DNA of 8,050 nucleotides from Vulcanimicrobiota bacterium (GCA_013043945.1 JABEUW010000067.1:1-8050), one strand, 5' to 3'. Counted from the stretch's first letter, positions 1-6,802 are shown. Notes: generated by a model not told the origin, from the sequence alone. Made by a program: numbers and translations.

Positions 1-7
1 GGGCCTT

Positions 8-1633
8 TTATACCGCGTTCGCGTCTCCGCCTTCCGCCCGCCAGGCGACGAAGCGCTCGACGAGCTCCGGGTCGAACTGGGTTCCCGCGCAGCGGCGGAT
101 CTCCAGAATCGCCTCGGCCTCGGAGATTCCGCGATGATAGGGGCGATCGTCGACCATCGCCGAGAAGGCGTCGAGAATCGCGACGGCCCGGGCCAAGCGA
201 TCGATCCCCTCTCCTGCGAGCCCCGCCGGATAGCCCTTCCCGTCCCATCGCTCGTGGTGTTGGGCGACGACCCGCGCGACATCGTCGAAGCGGCGAAAAT
301 CCGAGAGAATGTTGTGCCCGAAGCGTGCATGCTCTTGCATCGAACGATACTCCGCGGCGGAAAGCCGTCCGGGCTTCACCAGGATCCGGTCGGAGACGAG
401 CAGTTTGCCGAGATCGTGGAGCAGACTCGCCTGCATGAAGGTCGAGAACTCCGATGGGCTCAGATCGAGATTCGCCTCCGACCAATGCTTGGCCATCGCG
501 TTCACGTGAACCAAGTGCACCCGGGTAAAGGGATCGCGGTCCATGAGCGCATCGACGAGGGTCTGCACCTCGATAAAATGTCCGTTTAAAGCGAGTGCGT
601 CGATCTCGTCATCTCCAACCGGAGCCCCGCCGCGTTTGCGGCTCAGTCGGCGGCGATGCGTACAGAGCGCGATGAGATCGACGCGCGTCAGCGCATCCAT
701 CGGGGCCAACGCATACCCGCAAGCGAGCGAGATCGGGATCCGCCTCTCTGCATCCTCAAAGGTCAGGTCCGAGAAGGCGCGCGCGAGTTCGTCGATCGTC
801 GCAATCGCCCGTTCGCTCGTCTCGCCATGTACGATCATTAAAAACGCGTCGCCGCCGAAACGCCCGACCGTGACGGTAGTGGAAAAAAATCGCGAAATCG
901 TCGCGGCGATCCGGTGCAGAACCTCGTCCCCGAGCGCGTAACCGTAGGTATCGTTAAATTGCGAGAAATTCACGACGTTAAAAATCGCCGCGGCGACCGG
1001 CCGGGTCGAGGTCGCCTGCCCGACGAGTCGCTCGAGATCGCGCACCAGTTTGGAATGATTGGGGAGCCCGGTCAACGGATCGATCTCCGCAATGCGCTGG
1101 CTCTGTTCGAAGAGTCGGCGATTCTCCAACGCCACGCCGAGAAAATGCGCGATCGCCGCTACGAGCTCCGCCTCACCCTCGGTGTAGGCATCGGCTTTCG
1201 GGCTCTGCACGGAGAGGCAACCGACGATCTCACCGGCGTGACGCATCGGCGCAAAAATCGCCGATATGCTATCGTTCCGTTCGGGGTGTTCGCTGTCGAT
1301 AGGAACGCGACCACCCGGCGCCCATTGCTCCGGCGCGTTTCCCCAAATAAGTCGCCGTTCGGTAATCGCTCGTAGGGCCACCGAACCGCCCCGCAACGGA
1401 ACGTGTCCGCGCAGCACTTTTCCGTGATCGAAGTGATACTCGACGGCATACTCACCGCTCGCTGCCGGAAGCGCCACGAAGACCGTCGAGGCATCGACGA
1501 GTTCGGCGAGCATCTCGGTCAGACGCGCAAAGAGTTCGTCGAACGAGTGATCGGACGAGAGTAATGCCGCGGCACGCCGCACCAACGCGGAACTCTTGCC
1601 GATCTGCTCGCCTACCCCCATATCGCGTTCCAT
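8..1633 (-). CDS. GAF-GGDEF(degenerate)-HD-GYP protein, predicted c-di-GMP phosphodiesterase
   Basis: 541 residues, complete. Domain order: GAF sensor about residues 28-173, GGDEF about 182-335, HD-GYP about 350-535. The GGDEF domain keeps DPLTGLPN (185-192) and the guanine-contact residues N227 and D236. It has lost the first metal-binding Asp (the DxD site reads N219-V-V), its signature reads GGDAF (260-264), it has no RxxD inhibitory site, and its C-terminal AK..GRN-type end is not recognisable. Diguanylate cyclase activity is therefore unlikely. The HD-GYP half looks complete: H373, HD at 406-407 in LLHDLGK, H435, HH at 459-460, DGKGYP at 464-469 and D488. This family hydrolyses c-di-GMP to pGpG and GMP. 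No signal peptide or membrane segment is visible, so it should be cytosolic. The start is uncertain: an in-frame Met at residue 5 (1621) is an alternative. It is divergent from the fRMsr gene, and its GAF ligand cannot be told from sequence. Confidence 0.93.
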   Translation of the reverse strand: MERDMGVGEQIGKSSALVRRAAALLSSDHSFDELFARLTEMLAELVDASTVFVALPAASGEYAVEYHFDHGKVLRGHVPLRGGSVALRAITERRLIWGNAPEQWAPGGRVPIDSEHPERNDSISAIFAPMRHAGEIVGCLSVQSPKADAYTEGEAELVAAIAHFLGVALENRRLFEQSQRIAEIDPLTGLPNHSKLVRDLERLVGQATSTRPVAAAIFNVVNFSQFNDTYGYALGDEVLHRIAATISRFFSTTVTVGRFGGDAFLMIVHGETSERAIATIDELARAFSDLTFEDAERRIPISLACGYALAPMDALTRVDLIALCTHRRRLSRKRGGAPVGDDEIDALALNGHFIEVQTLVDALMDRDPFTRVHLVHVNAMAKHWSEANLDLSPSEFSTFMQASLLHDLGKLLVSDRILVKPGRLSAAEYRSMQEHARFGHNILSDFRRFDDVARVVAQHHERWDGKGYPAGLAGEGIDRLARAVAILDAFSAMVDDRPYHRGISEAEAILEIRRCAGTQFDPELVERFVAWRAEGGDANAV

Positions 1634-1660
1634 CGCCGCGGGGCCCTTCGCCGGGCGGCG
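1634..1660 (-). promoter_or_regulatory. GC inverted repeat abutting the HD-GYP gene start
   Basis: CGCCGC at 1634-1639 and GCGGCG at 1655-1660 form a perfect 6-bp inverted repeat with a 15-nt loop. In the minus-strand mRNA the stem ends directly before the AUG at 1633, and a weak Shine-Dalgarno-like AAGGG lies in the loop. It could limit ribosome access, or favour the downstream Met codon at 1621. Short GC repeats arise often by chance in DNA of this composition, so function is inferred only. Confidence 0.3.
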
Positions 1661-1687
1661 CCAATCCCCCGTTTAGGCAGAGCAAGC

Positions 1688-1709
1688 GGGAGGGAGAACG
1701 ACGAAGGAG
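1688..1709 (+). promoter_or_regulatory. Purine-rich leader and ribosome binding site of the fRMsr gene
   Basis: GGGAGGGAG (1688-1696) is followed by AACG and then GAAGGAG (1703-1709), which lies 14 nt before the ATG at 1724. GAAGGAG is a good Shine-Dalgarno match with longer spacing than usual. The kinase leader on the other strand (6672-6697) shows the same order of elements. No convincing -10/-35 pair could be picked in the 90-bp gap shared with the divergent gene. Confidence 0.5.
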
Positions 1710-1723
1710 CGAACACGCGCTAT

Positions 1724-2200
1724 ATGCCGACCGATTACGAACAGTTAGAGCGCCAACTCCGAGCCTTGCTTGAGGGTGAGCCCGACGTCCTCGCCAACTG
1801 TGCGAATTTTGCCGCATTCCTCGCCTCCGAGATTCCCGAGCTGAATTTTGCCGGCCTCTACCTTGCGAAAGGCGAGGACCTCGTACTCGGTCCATTCATC
1901 GGCAAACCATCCTGCACGCGCATTCGAGTCGGACGAGGGGTCTGCGGAAAAGCCTTCGCCGCCGATACGACGATCCTCGTCGACGATGTCGATGCGTTCG
2001 ACGACCACATCGTTTGCGATAGCGCATCGGCCTCGGAGGTCGTCGTGCCTCTCCGCGATTCCGCCGGCGCGCTCGGCGTCGTCGACTGCGACAGCCCACG
2101 AAGAGCGCGTTTTACCGAGAACGACCGCCGTGGAATCGAACGGCTCGCCCGCGCGCTCACCGAGTGCATCGACGTGCGCGCACTCGCGCGCGAAGCGTAA
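1724..2200 (+). CDS. msrC: Free methionine-(R)-sulfoxide reductase (GAF-domain fRMsr)
   Basis: 158 residues, close to the usual size of the family (E. coli MsrC/YebR, yeast YKG9). The enzyme reduces free L-methionine-(R)-sulfoxide to methionine with thioredoxin-type reductant in the cytosol. The whole protein is one GAF fold. Diagnostic features are present in order: NFAGLYL (41-47), LVLGPFIGKPSC ending at C64, RIRVGRGVCG with C74, and DDHIVCDSASASE with C98 and E105, then GVVDCDS with D121 and D123. C64, C74 and C98 match the three active-site cysteines of the family, with C98 at the catalytic position, and E105/D121/D123 match the acidic substrate-binding residues, so the enzyme looks functional. 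It is divergent from the HD-GYP gene and converges on the EAL gene with 4 bp between stop codons. No membrane segment or export signal is visible. Confidence 0.95.
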   Translation: MPTDYEQLERQLRALLEGEPDVLANCANFAAFLASEIPELNFAGLYLAKGEDLVLGPFIGKPSCTRIRVGRGVCGKAFAADTTILVDDVDAFDDHIVCDSASASEVVVPLRDSAGALGVVDCDSPRRARFTENDRRGIERLARALTECIDVRALAREA

Positions 2201-2204
2201 GCGA

Positions 2205-4295
2205 TTAGTCGGTCGCCATCGCGACGTTGTCGGTTAAAAAAGCCGAGGTAGCCTCGAGCGTCATCGGGCGAGAGAGATAGAACCCCTGCACCTCGCTCAC
2301 GCCGAGCGCGCGTAATTGCATGAAGACGGATTCGTCCTCCACGCCCTCGGCGACCGACGTAAGGCCGAGATTAGTCGCCAGCGTGACGATTGCTTTCACG
2401 ATCGCCTCGTCGTGCGAACCCTCGTGCAGGTCGTGCACGAAGGATTGGTCGATCTTCAAACAATCCACCGGAAAGCGACGCAAGAACGAGAGGCTCGTAT
2501 AGCCGGCGCCGAAATCGTCGACGGCGATCCGAACGCCGAGACGTTTGAGGTCCTGCAAGGTTGCGATCGCGCCGGTCACATCGCGCATGATCGCGCTCTC
2601 CGTTAATTCCAATTCTAAATGTTCCGGAGCGATGCCGGTACGCTCGATAATTGCGGCGACGCGCTCGCGTAGGTCGCGCCCCTCGAATTGCCGAGCCGAG
2701 AGATTGACCGCGATGCGACCGAGCTTCACGCCGGCTTTGCTCCAGCGAACGAATTGCTCGCAGGCCGAGGAGAGCACCCACTCACCGACATCTTCGATCG
2801 CACCGGATTCTTCGGCGAGCGGAACGAAGTTGTCGGGCATTAACATTCCATAACTCGGGTGCTGCCAGCGAACGAGCACTTCGAGCCCTGCGAGCGCTCC
2901 ATCGGAGGCCCGAAGGATCGGCTGATAGTGGAGTGCGAGTTGGTCGTTCACCGCCGCCACCCGAAGATCGCGCTTGAGCGTAATACGTTCGACCGAGGAG
3001 AGCAACATGCTTGGCGTAAAAAATCGCCACGTGTTTCGGCCGCTCTGCTTCGCGGAGAGCAGCGCCGCTTCAGCCGATTCGATCAACCCGTGCGCGTCGT
3101 TCCCATCCTCGCCTGCCAGTGCGATTCCGATGCTCGCGGTGACGTAGATGTCGGACTCGCGTATCTCGAACGGCGATTCGAAGGCATCGCGGATGCGCCG
3201 ACCTTGCGTTTCCACGAGTTCGCGCGAATCGAGACCGATGGCGAGAATAACGAAGAGATCTTCGCCGAAGCGCGAGACCGTCGCGGTGTCGTCGAACAAG
3301 CGGCGCAAACGTCGCCCGACGCCGCGAAGGAGCTCGTCTCCGCTCGTTCGGCCATAACTCTCGTTGACTTCTTTAAACCGGTCGAGGTCGATAGCAAAAA
3401 CCGCAATCTCGTCGCCATGCCGCGCTGCGAGCGCTAGCGCCTGCACGAGCCGATCTTCGAGAACGGTACGATTGGGGAGGTCGGTCAGAAGGTCGAACTG
3501 CGAGAAATAGGTCAATCGTTGCTCGGCGACCTTTCGCTCGGTGATATCGAAGGCCACGGAGATCGTACCGACGATCCGTCCGCTCTCGGTACGGAGGGGT
3601 TCGACGTGTCCTTGCAGCGTCTTGCCGCCCCAAATCATCTCGTACTCGCCGGCGACTCCTTGCAAAGCCTTCAGGTGGGCGCGACGGACCGGGAAGCGCG
3701 ATTCGTCGGCGATCAACGCCGAGGTAGCAATCCGCGTATTGAGCAGTGCCTCGCTCTCCATGCCCAGCGCACCGAGGCGCGCACCCTCGATCGAAGTAAT
3801 CGTTAGATCGGTATCGGTGGTAACCACGAGCGCGGGAAGTTGTTCGAAGAGCAAACGCAGGCGCGTCTCGCTCGCGCGAAGCTGTTGCTCGATGATGCGC
3901 CGCGCGCGACGTAAATCGGCATCGCGCAGCGCACGATCGACCGCCGGGCCGAGGCGCTTGAGATTGTTTTTGAAGATATAGTCGTACGCACCCAGGCGAA
4001 TCGCCTCGGCGGCGGCCTCCTCGCCGATCGCGCCGGAGACGATGAGGCAAGGGATATCGAGATCGCGTTCGGCGAGCAATGCGAGCATGGCGGGTGCGCT
4101 AAAGTTCGGCATCGAGTAATCGCAGAGGACGACGTCCCAAGTCGCTCGGTCGAGCGCTTCGCGAGCCGCATCCTCGCGATCCGCGCGTTGTGTCTCAACG
4201 CGATAGCCCGCCCTCCCTAGGGCGAGCACGTTGAGTTCTGCATCGTCGGGCGAATCGTCGATGCAGAGAACGCGCAGCGGCCGACTAGCGTTCAT
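2205..4295 (-). CDS. Response regulator REC-PAS-GGDEF(degenerate)-EAL, predicted c-di-GMP phosphodiesterase
   Basis: 696 residues, complete. REC is about 7-122, with acidic D13/D14, phosphoacceptor D59, S87 and K109. A linker helix leads to PAS (about 142-255, ending in the FDITERK hinge), then GGDEF (about 262-428) and EAL (about 435-690). The GGDEF domain keeps DLD (303-305), N311, D320 and AK..GRN (415-421), but its signature is GEDLF (344-348) and the RxxD inhibitory site is absent, so cyclase activity is unlikely. The EAL domain has a full set of expected residues: Q458, E472 (EVL variant), N531, E566, DDFG at 593-596, K614, E650 and Q670. This predicts hydrolysis of c-di-GMP to pGpG. 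It is the last gene of a three-gene operon. Its ATG overlaps the previous stop in ATGA, and no Shine-Dalgarno sequence is evident, which suggests translation coupled to the upstream regulator. No membrane segments are seen. Phosphorylation by the upstream kinase is inferred from the operon. Confidence 0.95.
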   Translation of the reverse strand: MNASRPLRVLCIDDSPDDAELNVLALGRAGYRVETQRADREDAAREALDRATWDVVLCDYSMPNFSAPAMLALLAERDLDIPCLIVSGAIGEEAAAEAIRLGAYDYIFKNNLKRLGPAVDRALRDADLRRARRIIEQQLRASETRLRLLFEQLPALVVTTDTDLTITSIEGARLGALGMESEALLNTRIATSALIADESRFPVRRAHLKALQGVAGEYEMIWGGKTLQGHVEPLRTESGRIVGTISVAFDITERKVAEQRLTYFSQFDLLTDLPNRTVLEDRLVQALALAARHGDEIAVFAIDLDRFKEVNESYGRTSGDELLRGVGRRLRRLFDDTATVSRFGEDLFVILAIGLDSRELVETQGRRIRDAFESPFEIRESDIYVTASIGIALAGEDGNDAHGLIESAEAALLSAKQSGRNTWRFFTPSMLLSSVERITLKRDLRVAAVNDQLALHYQPILRASDGALAGLEVLVRWQHPSYGMLMPDNFVPLAEESGAIEDVGEWVLSSACEQFVRWSKAGVKLGRIAVNLSARQFEGRDLRERVAAIIERTGIAPEHLELELTESAIMRDVTGAIATLQDLKRLGVRIAVDDFGAGYTSLSFLRRFPVDCLKIDQSFVHDLHEGSHDEAIVKAIVTLATNLGLTSVAEGVEDESVFMQLRALGVSEVQGFYLSRPMTLEATSAFLTDNVAMATD

Positions 4296-4723
4296 AAACC
4301 CGTGCGCGGCGTCTGATTGAGAACGAGCCAGTAGAGCCCCACCTGACGGACCGCCTCGACGAACTCGTTGAAATCGACCGGCTTGCGAACGTAACTATTA
4401 ACACCGAGCCGATACCCGGCGAGAAGGTCTTCGTCCTGTTTGCTCGAGGTGAGAATGACGGTTGGGATGAGCTGCGTCGCGTCATGATTTCGAATGCGCT
4501 CCAAGAGCTCGAGCCCCGACACCTTCGGCAACTTTAGATCGAGCAAAATGAACTGTGGAGAACCGCGGCCATCAAATGCCTTATCGAAAAGAAATTGCAC
4601 CGCCTTCTCGCCATCACGAAGTACGACGATTTCGTTGAGAATATGATTTTTCTCAAACGCTCGCTTCGTTAGTTCGATATCGTCGTCGTTGTCCTCGATA
4701 AGGAGAATGTATGGGGTGCTCAC
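4292..4723 (-). CDS. Single-domain response regulator, Rcp1-type
   Basis: 143 residues from the chosen GTG start at 4723. A longer ATG reading from 4756 is possible, but the GTG is preferred for three reasons: it forms a GTGA overlap with the kinase stop, it has GGAGG 10 nt upstream (4734-4738), and it begins the protein at STPYILLIEDN as in the family. Receiver residues (GTG as residue 1) are E10/D11 of the acidic pocket, phosphoacceptor D62 in ILLDLKLP, T92 and K114 in RKPVD. There is no output domain. The insertion between helix 2 and strand 3 and the aromatic C-terminal helix (GLYWLVL) are typical of Rcp1-like regulators, which partner phytochrome-like and PAS/GAF kinases. It may act as a phosphate sink or shuttle beside the REC-EAL protein, or signal by protein contact. 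That role is inferred. Confidence 0.94.
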   Translation of the reverse strand: MSTPYILLIEDNDDDIELTKRAFEKNHILNEIVVLRDGEKAVQFLFDKAFDGRGSPQFILLDLKLPKVSGLELLERIRNHDATQLIPTVILTSSKQDEDLLAGYRLGVNSYVRKPVDFNEFVEAVRQVGLYWLVLNQTPRTGL

Positions 4724-6657
4724 TGCTGGGGAACCTCCATTGGAAGCGTGAACCAAAACGTTGCTCCATGTCCGACCGATCCCTCCGCCCGTAGGGTGCC
4801 TCCATGGCGATGGATGATGCGTGCGACGGTAGCGAGCCCGATTCCCGTTCCTTCGAACTCGTCGGCGGCGTGAAGGCGCTGGAAGGCTCCGAACAGTTTA
4901 TTCGCATAGGCCATGTCGAAACCCGCACCGTTATCACGCACGAAAAACTCTCCCGAGGGGTCGCGCCCAAAGGCGATAGCTGGCTCCTCGGATTTGCGCG
5001 TAAATTTCCAAGCATTTCCAACCAAATTTCCGAGCGCCGCACGGACGAGCGCGGGATCGCCGAGGCCGATGAGGTTCCCCTCGATCTCGACGGCGACGCG
5101 ACGCTCGGGTTCGGCTACCGCGAGCTCTGAAACGATGCCGGCAAACATCTCCCCGAGATCGATCGTTTCGAAATGGATCGGGGCGCGAGCGATTTTTGCG
5201 AGTCGCAGGAGTGCGTCGATAAGCTCGGCCATACGCTTTGCGGCCGAGCGTACGCGACCGAGATAGCCTCTCGCTGTTTCATCGAGCAAAGCGTGATAGT
5301 CTTCGTCGAGGACCTGGCTGAACCCATCGATCGCTCTCAGTGGTGCGCGAAGATCGTGGGAGACGGAATACGCGAAGGATTCCAACTCCTGATTTGCGGC
5401 TTCAAGCTGCGTGGTTCGTTCGGCGACCCGCTGCTCGAGCGTTGCATTGAGGTCGCGAATCGCTCGCTCGCTGTTAATGCGATTGGTAATGTCGCGAATA
5501 TACCCGGCCAGGCCATCGGCAAACGGGTAGATTCGCATGTCATACCATCGGTTGTTGAGACCGAACCGCAACTCCAGCGTCACGGGTTTTCGAGTCGCGA
5601 GTGCTTCCTCGAATGCAGCGCGTACCATGCTCTCCGAGGAACGATCGACAAAGTTCAACATAGGTTTCCCAATGAGTGCCTCCTTTGTCGATCCATAAAA
5701 CTGTGCCAACCGTTCGTTAACGTAGATGATACATAACGATTTGTCGACTGCGACGAATGCATCGGTAATACTGTCGAGGATCTCGCGGGTCTGCGCGGTC
5801 GCGCGCGTACTGTGAAAGACCTCGGCGATCGTCGTTGCGACGCTCTCCACAAAACGAAGCCGCGACTCGTCGAAGTCGCGCGCTCGCGGACTACCAACCA
5901 CGATCATCCCGATTGGCTCGCTCTCGGTTCCGATAGGGACGCAGGCAACCGAGACGATGCCCTTCTCCATCCGCGCGCGCGCGTCGAGAAACGGCGAATC
6001 GTCGGAGAGCCGATCGACCACGATCGCCTCCGCTCGACGAATTTGCGCCGAACCCCCAAAATCGAGCGTCTCGTCCTCGGGGCGGGCCGAAGCAACGCCC
6101 TCGCCGAGCTCGCCGACCCGTTCGTATCGATCGAGCGAGGAACGATAGCGATACATCTCGGCGGCCGGGAGGTCGAGATAGGTGCAGAGAAGCTCCAGCG
6201 CTTCCTCGCTCACGCGCGGCAACGATGCCTGCGAGAGTGCGAGGCGCCCGAATTCGATGAGGGCAGCCTGTTGGTTGTTTCGTTCGGTCAGAACGCGCTC
6301 GGCCTCGACGCGTTCGGTGACATCGCGAAAGTAGACGGAGATGCCGTCGGGCGCTGGGAAGGCCTTCACGTCGAACCAGAGGTACGATGTGAGAGAGTAC
6401 TCGACGAACGAGGTCGGGGCGCCGGTATCGAGCGCCTTTTGGTACTGCTCTTCGAAGACGGAGTTCGCAAAGGTCGGGAAGAGATCGCGCACCCTCATGC
6501 CGACGACATCCCGGCCCACTGCGCCGAGCAAGCGCTTTGCCTCTCCGTTCATAAACCGGATGCACATCTCACGGTCGAGCACGAAGAAGCCGTCGGTGAT
6601 GCGTTCGAGGACCTCACCGAGATCGACGGGCAGCGTATGACTTTTAGCGGCTCCCAT
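4720..6657 (-). CDS. Soluble PAS-GAF-PAS sensor histidine kinase
   Basis: 645 residues, complete. PAS1 is about 10-115, ending in the YFRDVTERVEAE hinge. GAF is about 128-284, PAS2 about 288-395 (IRDITNRINSER), and a coiled coil about 398-425 (LNATLEQRVAERTTQLE). HisKA is about 424-490, with the phosphoacceptor H434 in SVSHDLRAPLRAID. HATPase_c is about 535-642: N548 in the N box (GNLVGNAWKFT), DNGAGF at 575-580 (G1), an F-box-like KLFGAFQRLH, and GTGIGLA at 603-609 (G2). All catalytic motifs are present. No transmembrane helix is visible, so it should sense a cytosolic signal. The H-box type and the Rcp1-like partner resemble phytochrome-like kinases, but no PHY domain is present and bilin binding cannot be claimed. 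The signal is unknown. It is the first gene of the operon, and its stop overlaps the next start in GTGA. Confidence 0.95.
   Translation of the reverse strand: MGAAKSHTLPVDLGEVLERITDGFFVLDREMCIRFMNGEAKRLLGAVGRDVVGMRVRDLFPTFANSVFEEQYQKALDTGAPTSFVEYSLTSYLWFDVKAFPAPDGISVYFRDVTERVEAERVLTERNNQQAALIEFGRLALSQASLPRVSEEALELLCTYLDLPAAEMYRYRSSLDRYERVGELGEGVASARPEDETLDFGGSAQIRRAEAIVVDRLSDDSPFLDARARMEKGIVSVACVPIGTESEPIGMIVVGSPRARDFDESRLRFVESVATTIAEVFHSTRATAQTREILDSITDAFVAVDKSLCIIYVNERLAQFYGSTKEALIGKPMLNFVDRSSESMVRAAFEEALATRKPVTLELRFGLNNRWYDMRIYPFADGLAGYIRDITNRINSERAIRDLNATLEQRVAERTTQLEAANQELESFAYSVSHDLRAPLRAIDGFSQVLDEDYHALLDETARGYLGRVRSAAKRMAELIDALLRLAKIARAPIHFETIDLGEMFAGIVSELAVAEPERRVAVEIEGNLIGLGDPALVRAALGNLVGNAWKFTRKSEEPAIAFGRDPSGEFFVRDNGAGFDMAYANKLFGAFQRLHAADEFEGTGIGLATVARIIHRHGGTLRAEGSVGHGATFWFTLPMEVPQQ
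4734..4738 (-). promoter_or_regulatory. Ribosome binding site that fixes the GTG start of the response regulator
   Basis: GGAGG on the minus strand, inside the last codons of the kinase gene, with 10 nt to the GTG at 4723. It argues for the GTG start over the upstream ATG at 4756, which has no comparable site and would give an 11-residue N-terminal extension foreign to the family. Confidence 0.65.
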
Positions 6658-6671
6658 CCCGTTCGCGCGCT

Positions 6672-6697
6672 TCCTTCTCAGGCGTTACCCTCCCTCC
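6672..6697 (-). promoter_or_regulatory. Purine-rich leader and ribosome binding site of the kinase operon
   Basis: On the minus strand GGAGGGAGGG (6697-6688) is followed by TAACG and then GAGAAGGAA (6679-6671), which ends 13 nt before the ATG at 6657. GAAGGA is the likely Shine-Dalgarno sequence. The upstream GGAGGGAGGG would be a strong ribosome binding site, but no start codon follows it at usable distance, so it may have another role. Order and spacing resemble the fRMsr leader at 1688-1709. Confidence 0.45.
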
Positions 6698-6713
6698 GGT
6701 TACGTTAATCTTT

Positions 6714-6728
6714 TTCCGGTACTTCCGG
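6714..6728. repeat. Tandem TTCCGG repeat in the kinase leader
   Basis: TTCCGG occurs at 6714-6719 and again at 6723-6728, separated by TAC (9-bp period). It lies between the predicted promoter and the kinase gene, in the predicted 5' untranslated region. It could be a regulator site, but it is short enough to be chance. Confidence 0.3.
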
Positions 6729-6773
6729 GATAAATCTTAGGAAACAGCCGGCGCCCAACGGAGTCGTCGAGCT

Positions 6774-6802
6774 ATTATGTTTCGCTTTCGTAAAGGCGTC
6801 AC
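6774..6802 (-). promoter_or_regulatory. Predicted sigma70-like promoter of the kinase/regulator operon
   Basis: On the minus strand GTGACG (6802-6797, 4 of 6 to TTGACA) is separated by exactly 17 nt from CATAAT (6779-6774, 5 of 6 to TATAAT). Transcription would begin near 6767, giving an untranslated leader of about 110 nt. The -35 element lies just past the msrB stop codon, and no terminator is seen between them, so read-through from msrB is also possible. Confidence 0.5.

Noticed and set aside
185..1090. Active diguanylate cyclase in the GAF-GGDEF-HD-GYP protein
   Set aside because: The signature is GGDAF, the first metal-binding Asp is Asn and the domain's C-terminal end is not recognisable. 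Only guanine-contact residues remain.
28..1550. A second fRMsr-type catalytic GAF inside the HD-GYP protein
   Set aside because: Its GAF domain lacks the three active-site cysteines and surrounding motifs seen in the fRMsr at 1724-2200, so it is a sensory GAF only.
5891..6565. A 224-codon minus-strand frame overlapping the kinase gene, with similar long frames at 3373-4050 and 134-589
   Set aside because: Arginine-rich or low-information translations in alternative frames of well-supported genes. No independent start signals or motifs.
4720..6657. Phytochrome photoreceptor, suggested by the PAS-GAF core and the Rcp1-like partner
   Set aside because: A PAS lies after the GAF where a PHY domain would be expected, and no bilin-binding signature was seen. 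It is safer as a generic PAS-GAF-PAS kinase.
5812..6708. A 298-codon plus-strand open frame opposite the kinase gene
   Set aside because: It is antisense to a kinase with clear PAS and GAF domains. Its translation has no recognisable family, and long antisense frames are common in GC-rich genes.
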